From Pempheris klunzingeri (lineage: Eukaryota; Chordata; Actinopteri; Acropomatiformes; Pempheridae), in contig NC_092016.1 of the NCBI RefSeq assembly GCF_042242105.1, positions 6,123,501-6,187,500 on the forward strand: a DNA stretch of 64,000 nucleotides. Reading direction: 5' to 3'. The position numbers and the translations under genes were made by a program. Numbering within the stretch: the first letter of the stretch is position 1; the number at the start of each line of letters is the position of its first letter. The notes beneath the pieces were generated by a model. It did no database searches and was not told where the DNA came from. It saw nothing but the letters and a program-made list of their open reading frames with translations. Positions 1 to 10,469 of the stretch are shown here, one piece after another.

Positions 1-62
1 AGTCAGCCCTGTTGTTTTAGCAACAAACCCCACAGAGAGGCGGAGTTTCTGAACATGTTTAC

Positions 63-258
63 CTTCAACAGGTGCTGTCCTCAGTCTGGCACACAGTCCG
101 CTAACATCTCCGTAACTCTCCTGGATCTTTGTCAGTGCCTCTGCTCCACTCAGCTCCATGAGCGAGCGGAGCTCCTGTACTGAGCAGCTGAACTCCGCCT
201 CGTGGTGGGCCTCGGCATGTCGGCCATGTTTGGACCCACGAAACGAGTTGTTGGCCAT
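63..258 (-). CDS. atp2b: Plasma-membrane Ca2+-transporting ATPase, first coding exon (partial gene)
   Basis: This is the N-terminal coding exon of a PMCA calcium pump, which expels Ca2+ from the cytosol across the plasma membrane. Reading the minus strand from the ATG at 258 gives 65 codons plus one base. The peptide starts MANNS and contains QELRSLMEL, EALTKIQESYGDVSGLC and TAPVEG, all typical of the cytosolic N-terminus of ATP2B proteins before the first membrane helix. The exon ends at 63 with a clean GTTGAAG|gtaaac donor, exactly where the family sequence continues towards the LSGNPADLE region. The rest lies beyond the left edge. The stretch GAEALxKI...YGDVSGLC looks closest to ATP2B3 among the mammalian paralogues I remember, but the paralogue cannot be fixed from one exon. 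A short upstream 5' UTR with a possible acceptor near 352 lies on the same strand. Confidence 0.85.
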
Positions 259-1560
259 GTTCCCCTCCTCTGGGACTCGACAGAGGCCTTCCCAAAAAAC
301 ACAGACTCAGTGGTCGGCCTGAGGTGCAGATCTGGCCTGACAGGGACTCTGTGACTGTAGGGGCAAAGGTAGATCGGGTCATTTCAGAGGTTTCATGGGA
401 AAACAAAAAAGTAATGTCAGTACTGTGAGTTCAGTAATGTAGTAATATCATCACATTCGCCGGGTGTGATTTGATCAAACTAGACACAGGACACGTTCTT
501 GGTATTGTTTCTGGGAATGTGCGTGTTTTCACTCTATAATGAAACACGTTATTTATGACTCAACAAATTCAAATTTGACTTTTTCTGGTAAAAAATATGA
601 TCTCATGATTCAGTACTTCACTATCAGTAAGATTACACTTACTAAAAACACAATTGTATAGTTAAATAAAATGTGAAATCATGATATTCAGAAACATTAT
701 CTGGCTAGTCAAACATTTCATGTGGGGTTGTCAGTGGATTGTGTCATGTGTAACTGCATAACTGTTTCATTATCCATGCCTGCCCAAGAAAAAAATCCAG
801 TTCTGAGCACAGTACCTTACTCAAAAGCAGCATCATGAGTAAACATTTAATCAGGGCAAGAACAATCTTAATGACAAAATCTACTCTTAAAAAAACCTTT
901 GTTTAACATTTAAGTGTCTAGCATCGTGCTCATACATCGTCTCACCTCGTCACCGTTAGTAACCAACTGTATGAGTGAAAAGCCCTAAATCAACCAGGTA
1001 ACTGTTGACAGACCTGTGACAGACCTGATCAAACCGCCATCCAACCGACTGCTCTGTCCTTCAACCCCAGTAAATAAAACACATTTTAGCTGTTGATTCA
1101 CTTTAAAAAGACTGAGTCTGAATATTTATGTGTGTGGTGTAAAGTGTTGTGAATGCTCGTGTGTGAACTGAAAGCGTTTATATTTGTTCTTCAGGTTGTG
1201 ACCTCTGTGCCTTCAACTGTAATCTGTGTCAATCAGTCAGCCGGGGCTTAATCTGAGCAAGAGAGAAGCAGCCTGTTAAGGCTGAAGGAGAGAGAAAAGA
1301 GCTACTGAGAGGTCAGCAGGCTGAACACAAGTCATGATGGTCAAATTTGTGGATAAAGCTTTGCTGGTCACCACCAGACTGGCCATCTGGAGCACCGGGA
1401 GTTTTCTCCGGCGAGCCGCTTGACAATTTGGGCCAATGCACAACGCAAAACATCCAAATAGTGAAATAACCCCAGGCCCTGCTTAAATAAAAGCTAGAGT
1501 GCTGACTGGACCAGACAAGTGGGTTGCTGATGGCTCACTGTGATTGGTTGTTACATCTGT

Positions 1561-1563
<3 letters not shown>
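259..1563. other. Upstream flank of atp2b, no gene seen
   Basis: The first roughly 100 bases probably hold the 5' UTR of the atp2b exon. The rest is AT-rich sequence without a convincing exon, RNA gene or mobile element. Non-coding upstream exons or an intron of atp2b could lie here unseen. Confidence 0.4.

Positions 1564-1625
<62 letters not shown>
1564..1625. repeat. (CT)n microsatellite
   Basis: An uninterrupted CT dinucleotide run of about 31 units. Confidence 0.97.
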
Positions 1626-1628
<3 letters not shown>

Positions 1629-3525
1629 CAAGTACTTTTGGTCCAGACAATTCTAACTTTACCTACAGCCTGCCCCTTTCCCCTTTGGACAGCAAGATGG
1701 ACAAACAAAGACAGAAAAATTAAAAAGTCATGAAAAGCTGACAGAGAAGAGGTTTCAGTCCCTTTAGGCTAATGCAGCCAAATGTTAAGATAACAAAATT
1801 ATTCATTTGGCCCAGTTTGCAGTCAATCATCTCAGCAGGCAGCAGAGGGGAGAGCAGCCCGCTGAGCCCAGTGACACCAGTTCAGCTGTTAGTCAAGGTT
1901 TTGCAGCTGAAGCGGTCAGACAGAAGACAACAGAGATAAGTGAGGTTTGGGTTGGGCTAGCTGCCTTTCAAAACAGGTGCCGTTTGTTGAAAGATGTTCA
2001 ACAAACGGCAGTCAATGCACTCAATGTCAGTGTCACTTTTCATGAACTGATCAACTACAGAAAATATTGAACTCACTGTTATGCATGAATGGTTCTGATT
2101 ATTGAAGTTAATACTTAGTTTTAATACATTAAAGACTAACCACTGGTGTATGCCATTTTTCTTGCACAAGGATTCAATAAAAGAACTACAAAAATTATAG
2201 ATGATGATTTTGTTATAATTGATTTATAGTGGAAATGGATATAGTATACTACTATATGAAATATATTATATAATTCATTTACTGATGTTAGTATAACATT
2301 AGACTATTACAGTTTTATAATATATGATGTATTATACTAATTTATACCAATTACTCTCCAGGTTGAGGATAGTGCATCTACAGTGGACAGATGCAGACCG
2401 AGTTAGTGCCACCCTAATTTTAGATTATTTTAAGACGCTGAAGATGTTTTTTAGTTTCAAGTGTGGAAGGCTTGTGGTTGCTAAATTGCTCATTAAATAA
2501 AGTAGGAACTATGTTTATTTTTCTAGTCTATTACATGCCCAATCACCTGTCTTTTCAACAACAAATTTCTTCCTAAATTTATCTTTTTAATGATCTGATG
2601 GTTCCAGAGATTCTTACCACCGCACTCCTTGTAGGCGGCCTCCTAACAGGAACACGCTCCTGTTCTAATATACTATCTACTGTATTTTACTTAAGAAAGT
2701 GTTATAAATGTTGTTCAGTAATCTTGTTTATGCAAAGTGTGGCAGTGTTGGTAGTGGTGTATTGCTGGTGCAGTTTTGGCAAGCTGGTATGAGTCAAAAA
2801 GTCCAGGGCCGTCCATGCTGCTCACTGTACAAAGCTAAAGTCTCATGAGTGATTTCAACGAACGGTCCAAAAACACAAAGAGATTCAGTTTACAACAGGA
2901 ATCACGAAGAAGCTGCAACAAGATCATTTTGATTATTATTGGAGAAATTCTGTGTTAATCAGTTATTTATGAACAAGTAATCACAACAGTACATGAAACT
3001 ACAAGCTACAGAAACTGTAACTGTGTGAAAGAGTTGAATAAAATCAGCAGCCCCCCACAATGGTGACACACATTCAGGCAATTTGAAAAAAAAATATAAA
3101 TAAATAATAAAACACTACATTGAAGCACGGTCATTTCTGGAAAATACAACAGTCACTTAACTACTGGAGCACTGAGGAGAAGAAAGGCTTTACTTACAGA
3201 AACTTCCCCCATCGCCTCCTGTTAGCAACAGCAGGTATTAGTAGCAGTCCGATTTCTCTGAGCAGCGTCACACTCACGGCTCCAGAAACAGCCCATAACC
3301 CGGCCACAGCTCCTCAGTCAGCAGTCTGCAGCACTGCTCAAAGACCACAGTTTACTCCCAAAATCAGCCTGTTGTTCAGAAATTTAGTTTGACCTTCAGC
3401 AAGCGCACAGCCACAAGCAGCACTCCATCGGAGGAAAAAAACAGGAGCTGGCTAAATGATTATCTGAGGAAAGCCTCGCTTAATCTAATTAGACAATCTG
3501 TGGCTTCAGTGAGCGCCAGAGAGAG
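1626..3525. other. Intergenic, no gene seen
   Basis: AT-rich single-copy-looking DNA. Short open frames here show no domain, no codon bias and no flanking splice sites that would make a gene. Confidence 0.4.
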
Positions 3526-3965
3526 ACTACTGCTGCAGCTCCTCCTGCTGAGAGCGACACGCTATGTCTACACCCTCCAGGTCTACACCCACCAGGTCTG
3601 CACCCACCAGGTCTACACTCACCAGGTTTACATATATCAGTTCCATACCCACCAGGTCTGCACCCACCATGTGTAAGTCTACTGCTGTTAGCCCCTCCTG
3701 TTGAGAGGGACACGCTATGTCTACATCCACCATGTCTACACCCACCAGGACTGCACCCAGCATGTCAACATACACCAGATTTACATACATCAGTTCTACA
3801 CTCGCCAGGTCTGCGCCCACCATGTGTAAATCTGCTGCTGCAGCTCCTCCTGTTAAGAGGGATAGCCCATGTCCAGACACACCAGGTACACACAAAGACC
3901 AGGTCTACACACATCAGGTCTAAACCTGCTGTAGCTGAAGCTCCTCTTGCTGAGAGGGGCACAGC
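3526..3965. repeat. Higher-order minisatellite (about 15-bp subunits in about 150-bp blocks)
   Basis: Imperfect 15-bp units like CACCAGGTCTACACC are strung together. The string is interrupted by a longer block beginning CTGCTG, then CTCCT, then GAGAG with GACACGCTATGTC. This block starts near 3529, 3680, 3832 and 3930, so spacings are about 151, 152 and 98 bases. Units diverge by a few bases, and all six frames show repeat-driven open reading. Confidence 0.85.
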
Positions 3966-4735
3966 AGATCTAAACAAACTTGAGGAGAGGGTGTAAAACA
4001 GAGTGTAAACTAATAAAGCAACCACCAGAAAACACTCTAGCAACCAGTTTGCATCCATAGCAACCATTAAGAAAACCACAAAACCGCAAACACACAAAAA
4101 AAACCCAGAGACCAGCTAGCATATTGTAGTAACCAAATCAAAAAACAGCCAGACAAGCCCTCTAGCTGTAATGTGAATGTTGTTCATGGTGCTCTGACTG
4201 CATTAGTAGTTGTGAGATACAGTTATTTCATTTTATTTCACAGACACACAGAAAACTCATGGACACCCCCCTCCCCCCACCCAGCAGTGATGCAGGCTGA
4301 CGTCACGTGGTACACACACACACGTGACACATACACACACACACACAGGTGGATTACAGCACATAGAGACTGAGGATTAACTGAACACACACACACACAA
4401 ATACACGCAGCCATACAACACACACAGGGTGATATCACTGTTTCACATTTGCATGATAGTGTTTTCACACTGAGCTTGCTTGACCTTTGACCCGACACTC
4501 TAAAGAGGACTACCACAGCAGTACTTGAGGTTTTCCTTTGGACAGACCAGGGATTAGCCACACTACCAACCATTCACCATTTTATAAGAGGTCTGGATTC
4601 ATGCTGCCATGAAACCACACTTGATACAAATTTCTCATATACACTTTAATCTAGTACACACTTAACATGTTTATATGTTTCAGATCAGAGCGTTGGTGAA
4701 TAAGACTTTGAGCGAGTTGACCTGGGATCAGGTCA
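3966..4735. other. Intergenic with short CA tracts, no gene seen
   Basis: Contains interrupted CA repeats around 4312-4402 and no gene signal. Confidence 0.4.
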
Positions 4736-4737
4736 CC

Positions 4738-4738
4738 A

Positions 4739-4776
<38 letters not shown>

Positions 4777-4823
4777 TTGTATCTATGTGTGTGTGTGTGT
4801 GTGTGTGTGCGTGCGTGTGTGTG
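4738..4823. repeat. (GTATGT)n/(GT)n compound microsatellite
   Basis: GTATGT hexamers pass into a pure GT run and then a GTGC-containing tail. Confidence 0.95.
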
Positions 4824-5139
4824 CGCTGCCACCCAGTGGTCAAACATAGTCAACACACTGCACATTTGAGAACTTTGAGTCCAGGAGTATCTCCGGTCAT
4901 CTGCATGTTACTGACTTTACAGTTGGTTACACATTACACTGTTATATCAGACTGAGTGGGAAAACCAAGAGCTGAGTGCTATGAATGTGGAGAGCTGAAC
5001 AGCAAAACAAACTATTGTCTGGAAAAAATGATGAATATCAAAACCAGCAATGATCTGTATGACATAGTTAGCTGTCTCAAACATCCGGTTTTACGACCCT
5101 ATTCCAATACAGACAGTAGGCCAAATGTTCAAATAGAGA

Positions 5140-5410
5140 GGCAGCAAACATAGAATTCAAATGGTGGGACGAAGATTGACATTTGTATGAATACCAGTAG
5201 GTACAGGAATCAAAGGGAATGAAATAGCTGACAAATGTGCAAAGGAAGCCACAAAAAAGAATCACATTAACATCACAGTACACAAGACATCAAAAATAAA
5301 TTTATAAATGTTATGTTTCAGTGTCCAAAATATGATGCTGAGAGAAGGGAATTGATACTAAACCTTAAAGGGATAGTTCAGATTTTTTTTGGAGTGGGGC
5401 TCTTTGGGGC
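5140..5410 (+). mobile_element. Decayed LINE 3' fragment with RNase H remnant
   Basis: Translating across stops and frame breaks gives a recognisable ribonuclease H end, with FVWIP followed by GIKGNEIADKCAKEA. This corresponds to the His/Asp loop of the RNase H domain in I/Nimb-like non-LTR retrotransposons. About 100 bases later, FQCPKYDAERREL resembles the cysteine-containing tail that follows RNase H in such elements. At least two frame changes and in-frame stops make it dead. The family assignment is inference. The adjoining AAAGGGATAGTTCAGAT at about 5367 is a common opening of another dispersed fish repeat. Confidence 0.6.
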
Positions 5411-5621
5411 AGTAGATTGTGGTAGTAGTATCTCATTTAACCCCACTTCAAAAAACACAAACTATCCCTGCAAGGAAATAAAGTTCAAATATAATTTACA
5501 TGATCTTTGTTCTGGAAGTGTTATATAACATATAAAACATATACCTGTATTTTCTTTGTCTGTCTTTCTCTAATTCTTTCATTATTCATTTTAGAAGTAG
5601 TGAATGTGTCCTTAGACAGGG

Positions 5622-5998
5622 GAGAAGAAGACGAAGAAGAAGAGGAAGAAGAAGAAATTTAAGAAGTGTCAAAGAGGGAGCTCAGGAAGGTTACAGTGGA
5701 AGAACTTTGTCTTAAAAGTGTATTTGACATCAAGTCAGGTAAATTATTACATTATTTGAAAGAAACTGGACTGATTCAAAGAATTTAGTGTTCAATATGT
5801 TCAATAGTGTTCAGTGAAATATAGTTCAGTTGATTTTTTTCCCCCGAATTATTTAGTTATTTTTCTTATAATGAGATAATTAACTCTAGTCCACTCTCCG
5901 TCACAGTGGGTGGCGGTATGCCACCCGCCTTAATAACCAAGAAGAAGAAGAAGAAGAAGAAGGAGAAGAAGAAGAAGAAGCAGGAGAAGGAGAAGGGG
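5622..5998. repeat. GAA/GAAGAA-rich purine tracts upstream of bet1l
   Basis: Two purine tracts, at about 5622-5662 and 5939-5997, consist mainly of GAA triplets with some GGAGAA. The second ends about 85 bases before the bet1l start codon. Between them is ordinary AT-rich DNA. Confidence 0.9.
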
Positions 5999-6019
5999 GC
6001 GTGGTCGTGGCTTCCCATA

Positions 6020-6092
6020 CGCAGGTGGTCACGTGCATCTATCAAACCTGTGAACAGCTGATCGTTACGTCATTCAACAACATGGCGGACTG
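6020..6092 (+). promoter_or_regulatory. bet1l proximal promoter with E-box, CRE-like site and YY1-like start
   Basis: A CACGTG E-box lies at 6030-6035, a TTACGTCA (ATF/CREB-like) at 6065-6072, and the start codon sits in AACATGGCGGAC, which matches the YY1 core that often overlaps the initiator codon of housekeeping genes. There is no TATA box at a useful distance. Transcription start itself is not visible. Confidence 0.5.
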
Positions 6093-9000
6093 GAATAGAG
6101 GTACTGTGTTTTTGACACGTATTCACTTATAAATATCCAGCCACTAACCGTCTCTGGCAATACAAAGCTTATATAACTGCCGTGTGATGGAATCTGTTAC
6201 CTAAATGGCTGCTCAGACAAGCAGTGTGTAGGGTGTCTGGATCTGTTGTCACTTATATCCCAACACAAGTCTGGAGCATAGCTAGTAGGCTAACTAGCTG
6301 AGGAGTTTAGCGCTTTAATACTTACCGGTTGGGTGTTCGAACATCAAATAAACGTTGAATACTGAGAACGGGAAAATGTGATCAGTCCATAAAACGCTAA
6401 CATTATTTTTCCGCAACGTACAGATAAGGCGTAAATTAAAATGTGCACATAGTTATCAGATTGAAGTGAACTCTTCTGTTTGTTTGTGACTGACCGATAG
6501 CTCAGGTTGTTGACTTTAACACACTGAAACAATTCAAAACCAGTACTGTGGCGAAGACTGTTTCCATGTCAGTGTTTCCCCGCAACGCCACCTAAATCTA
6601 AACCCAGCCAACCTTCTGACACTTTGAAACTGGTTATCCCTAACCAGCTGTCCATGCTACACTAGCTCACCATAACCTGAGCCTTGGTGAACCCCAAGCA
6701 CCGGGGCGTTACGGGAAGGGTCATAATAACGTTTTCTGAAGGGATACAGATTACCGTTATTTGCCAGTTTTATACAATAAAAATAATGTGTTTAAAGAGG
6801 GATCACATCATGTAACAGGTAGCAGTGGTATATTGGCAATAAGACATGGTGGAGCTGTCAGCGAGCAGTGCCACGACCTGACGTTAACGTTAGGGTCTGA
6901 CAGTTTTGTATCTTAGATACGTTATAACAACGGTCGTTCACTTGACGTTAGCATTAGCGTTAGCATACGTTAATTCCACCGAAGAGTCAACGGCTAATTC
7001 GGTTAACGCTAAAATCATTGTTATATCATAGCTAACTGCATTATAGAATAACTTGCAGAACTAAGAATTATCTTTTTCTAAAAAATAAATCGTGCCTTCA
7101 TGAAATAGACAGCTGATAGACGTTTAATTCATTTAATTACCATATATATATATATTTTTTTTTTACCGTTGATTAATGTTACAGTTAATGCTAACTCAAC
7201 TGTCTGGATTCTGTCCTGCCAAACGTTACTAGATTTAAAATGCCAACCAGTTTCACACTGTAACTGATGTCTGATTAAAATTAATTGAACATTGAATGGA
7301 ATATTTTTGTGTCGATTAATCTTTGGTAAAGTTGAGTTTCGCTTAATAATACGCATTTAATGATTGTCCTAACGGTAACTTCTCGTCGACATTAACGGTA
7401 GATTAACGTTAGCTAGCTAGCTTTCTGACAGGCCAACACCGTTGACATTAGGTGGCGCTGTTGGATTACCGTGCTATTCAGACGCCAGCTCTCAAAACCA
7501 CAGTTATTACTTATTAAATAAATCTTTAAAAAACCATAAATGTAACTATTGTGGAAAAACTGTGTTCATATTTACCTTAAACTCCGATTAGCAGGTAACT
7601 GAATTCCTTTAAATGTCCTCAAACCCCTGCAGAAAGAAATCGGAAAACCCCGGGCCGTTGGACCAGAAGGCCACGCCCACACCAACGGTTGACCTTTAGA
7701 TGACGTAATTAAACCGAAAGACCGCCTTTTTAAATATGTAGTTTTACACACTGGGGTTAAACATCTGCATTTTATCATATGTTTACCTGTAATTTACCAC
7801 ACAGAAAACAAAATCCACATTTTTGCATCTTCACGACCATTATTATTAAATTATTGAATTTAATTCTTCTATTTTCGCCCATCATTAGTACCAGATCATT
7901 ATGGTTCTTTCCAAAAAAAAAAAAAAACTAAGCTAAACTATTATTCTAGCAAAATAGAGTGTTTTCACTGAGTGTAACTACAGAAGCTACTGAGGACTTA
8001 ACCTTTGTGCGTCTCCAGGTCATGGCGCCGTGGACGACATGCTGGATGCTGAGAACAAGCAGCTGGCTGAGAACCTGGCAACCAAAGTCTCCAGACTGAA
8101 ATCTGTGAGTCAAGTAACTCCCTCCACCTGCTGTTTAATAATGTCTGATACATTAGGAAATGTTGTTTTTTGTTTAGTTAGAAGTGAGGGTGTCTGTAAA
8201 TGCTCTAACACCCCATGAGGTCAATTTGTGATGTTGGGCTTTATAAATGAAAAAGGGCTTGACCGCATGTGCCTTTACGTCCTCTCTTCTGTCTGTAGGT
8301 TGGCATGATGTAAAGATTAATTTCATGTCATTAATCATCCCTTTTCTAGAAATATGACAAACTTCAGTATAGTAAAAACCTCCCATTTGAATTTTTTCTC
8401 CCATTTTAATCATCTGTCCCGTCTCTGACTCTGACAGCTCGCGTACGAAATCGACAGAGAGGCCGATGATCAGAACGACTACCTGGACGGCATGGTGAGT
8501 CCTTCTGGTCTACGAAGCAACATAAAGAAATATTATTAGGCATTTGTCATTTTGAATTTATGTGCCGTCGCCTCAGACAGGGCTGGTTTCAAATTGGCTG
8601 GCATGTGTACATTTAAATGATGACACTTTTAAAGCCTCATGGGAGCTGTAGTTGTTTATGATAATGATAATTTTTTTTATCTCCATAAGGGCCCCTCTAC
8701 ACTGCCTGACTGTGGGGCTGTCCTAGACATAAGTGTCTTTTTGTTTTTGTATTTTGGTGCTTTATTAGATGGGCTAGTTTAAGATTGACAGGACATGCAG
8801 CTAAGGCGCACAGGCCGGGTTTGAAGCCCCGTCCACTGCGTTAAAGACAAAACCCTTGGTGGTACGCGCTGTGTTGGGTGAGCCGTCAGGATGCCCCCAG
8901 CCAAAAGTTAACAAGAGCGAGTGATGCGGTGAAATCTTTGGTCCTCAGTCCCAAATGTTGGATCGCTTCATTCACAACAGGAAGAATGCCAGAGAAAAGT

Positions 9001-9354
9001 ACACCTCTCTGAGTCTGGTATCAAAATGGCTGCTGGTGTAAACGGGCCTCCAGCTGCATCCACACACTCCTCTGGATCTGAATCTATTTTTTCTGAACAT
9101 GTGAGGAGGGTTTCTCCTCTCCTCGGTTAAAGTTTATAAAAGTCCCTTCATTCTATTTTTCCTTCCTCTTGTCCTTTTCCTCTCAGGACTCAAACTTCCT
9201 GAGTGCGACAGGCCTGCTGACGGGCAGCGTGAAGCGTTTCTCCACCATGGTTCGATCCGGCAGAGACAACCGCCGTATCCTCTGCTATGTCTCCGTAGGC
9301 CTGGTGCTGGTCTTCTTCGTGCTCTACTACCTGGTCTCCAGGATTCAACACTGA
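6082..9354 (+). CDS. bet1l: BET1-like Golgi SNARE (GS15), complete
   Basis: This is a Qc-SNARE that takes part in vesicle fusion at the Golgi, in family knowledge together with syntaxin-5 and Ykt6 in endosome-to-Golgi and intra-Golgi traffic. Coding exons are 6082-6100, 8019-8104, 8438-8494 and 9187-9354, with GT-AG junctions and consistent phases. They give a 109-residue tail-anchored protein; mammalian BET1L is 111. It begins MADWNRG. The SNARE motif runs from about residue 14 to 75 and includes DAENKQLAENLATKVSRLKS, the AEDQN-like zero-layer region (DDQNDYLDGM) and LLTGSVKRFSTM. A hydrophobic anchor near the C-terminus (ILCYVSVGLVLVFFVLYYLV) ends in SRIQH. The start is fixed by the ATG in a strong context and by conservation of MADW. 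Intron 1 is 1.9 kb and AT-rich. No defect was seen. Confidence 0.95.
8687..9055. mobile_element. Possible non-autonomous DNA transposon in bet1l intron 3
   Basis: The left side reads GGGCCCCTCTACACTGCC and the right side, reverse-complemented, AGGCCCGTTTACACCAGC, an imperfect terminal inverted repeat about 370 bases apart. Inside, at about 8780-8835, is a GACATGCAG...GGTTTGAAGCC stretch similar to a dispersed fish repeat also seen near 58.9 kb. Target-site duplications were not clear. Confidence 0.3.
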
Positions 9355-10469
9355 TTAGAAAACCACATCCGCCCGGAGCTGAGACTGTAGACTCTGACGC
9401 CGTATCTGACAGATTTCAGTAATCTATGTGGCTCTCATGCACGGGAGAAGACTTTTTCATTCCAAAACCAACAGGAAGTAGACGGAAACATTTTGTTGAA
9501 CTGGCCAGCAGCGGATGTCGGCATGCTCGGGTGGGGAAACGGTCATACCAAAGATGCTGGAGTCTATTTAATAAATATGCCTGGACTTGAGGGCTTTTCC
9601 ACACCTTTCCTGCTGCAGCTCCGCATTCCTGATATAGGCAAAGAGAAGGTGGTGCCTGAATGCAGCTCAGGTGGGAGTAGCGCCCTCCATAGCGGAGTGT
9701 GATTGGCTGACGATCCTGCCAATCAAGACAAGACTCGCCCCTTTCATCACTGAGCTGCTGTGTCTCCGTTCCAGACTGCACATTAATTTAAAGCAGGTTT
9801 TGAGTTGTAGCTCATCTGGTCAAGCTGCAGAGAAAAATGCGTAAAAGTCTAAATTACAGACCAAAACAAAACCCTCTTGATTTTTGATTGTACACTATTG
9901 TCCCACATATCAGCGCACAAAAGAAATTACACAGCAGCATCCAATTAAATAGCAAGTTAGTTGGTGAGACAGCTACATTAAGGTAATAGACACTGTGTGT
10001 TTTCTATATGAAGTTTAATTGGCAGTGTCTTGTCTCTGTGCATTTTTTTTATTATTTCCTGCCAGTACAAAACAGTTCAAGAAACATTATTGTATGACAA
10101 CTGATATACAACTATAATATGAAATGTCAGCCAGTTTGAATATAGTGTGGAACTGGGACACATCTCAGCATCTACTCGATGTCACCATGTGTTGAAGGAT
10201 TGTCAACTGTTTAATTTCATGTCCTGTTTTGACACCTCGATACCGTATGTTAACGTGTGTTTGTGTCAGCGGAGAGCTCTTATTATTGTTATGTTATTGA
10301 TCCTGCGGTTGATTGGCAGGTGTCAAGGCTGCAGGTGAACAGTCACCACATACTGTAACATGTGATTTAATTTTTATTTCTAAAAAAGAAGAAAAACCTT
10401 AAAACATCAGATGTGTTTTACTTTAGTTTTAAGAGCAGTTTTGGTTCAGCAAGTGTTTCCTTCTAATAT
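9355..10469 (+). other. bet1l 3' UTR and downstream spacer
   Basis: No further gene is visible. The first several hundred bases are presumably 3' UTR. ATTAAA near 9946 is a possible poly(A) signal, but nothing decides which site is used. Confidence 0.4.

Noticed and set aside
4956-5153. 65-codon open frame (RAECYECGELNSK...) as a small gene
   Set aside because: It lies directly before the RNase H remnant in the same orientation and has no splice sites or start context; more likely decayed LINE sequence.
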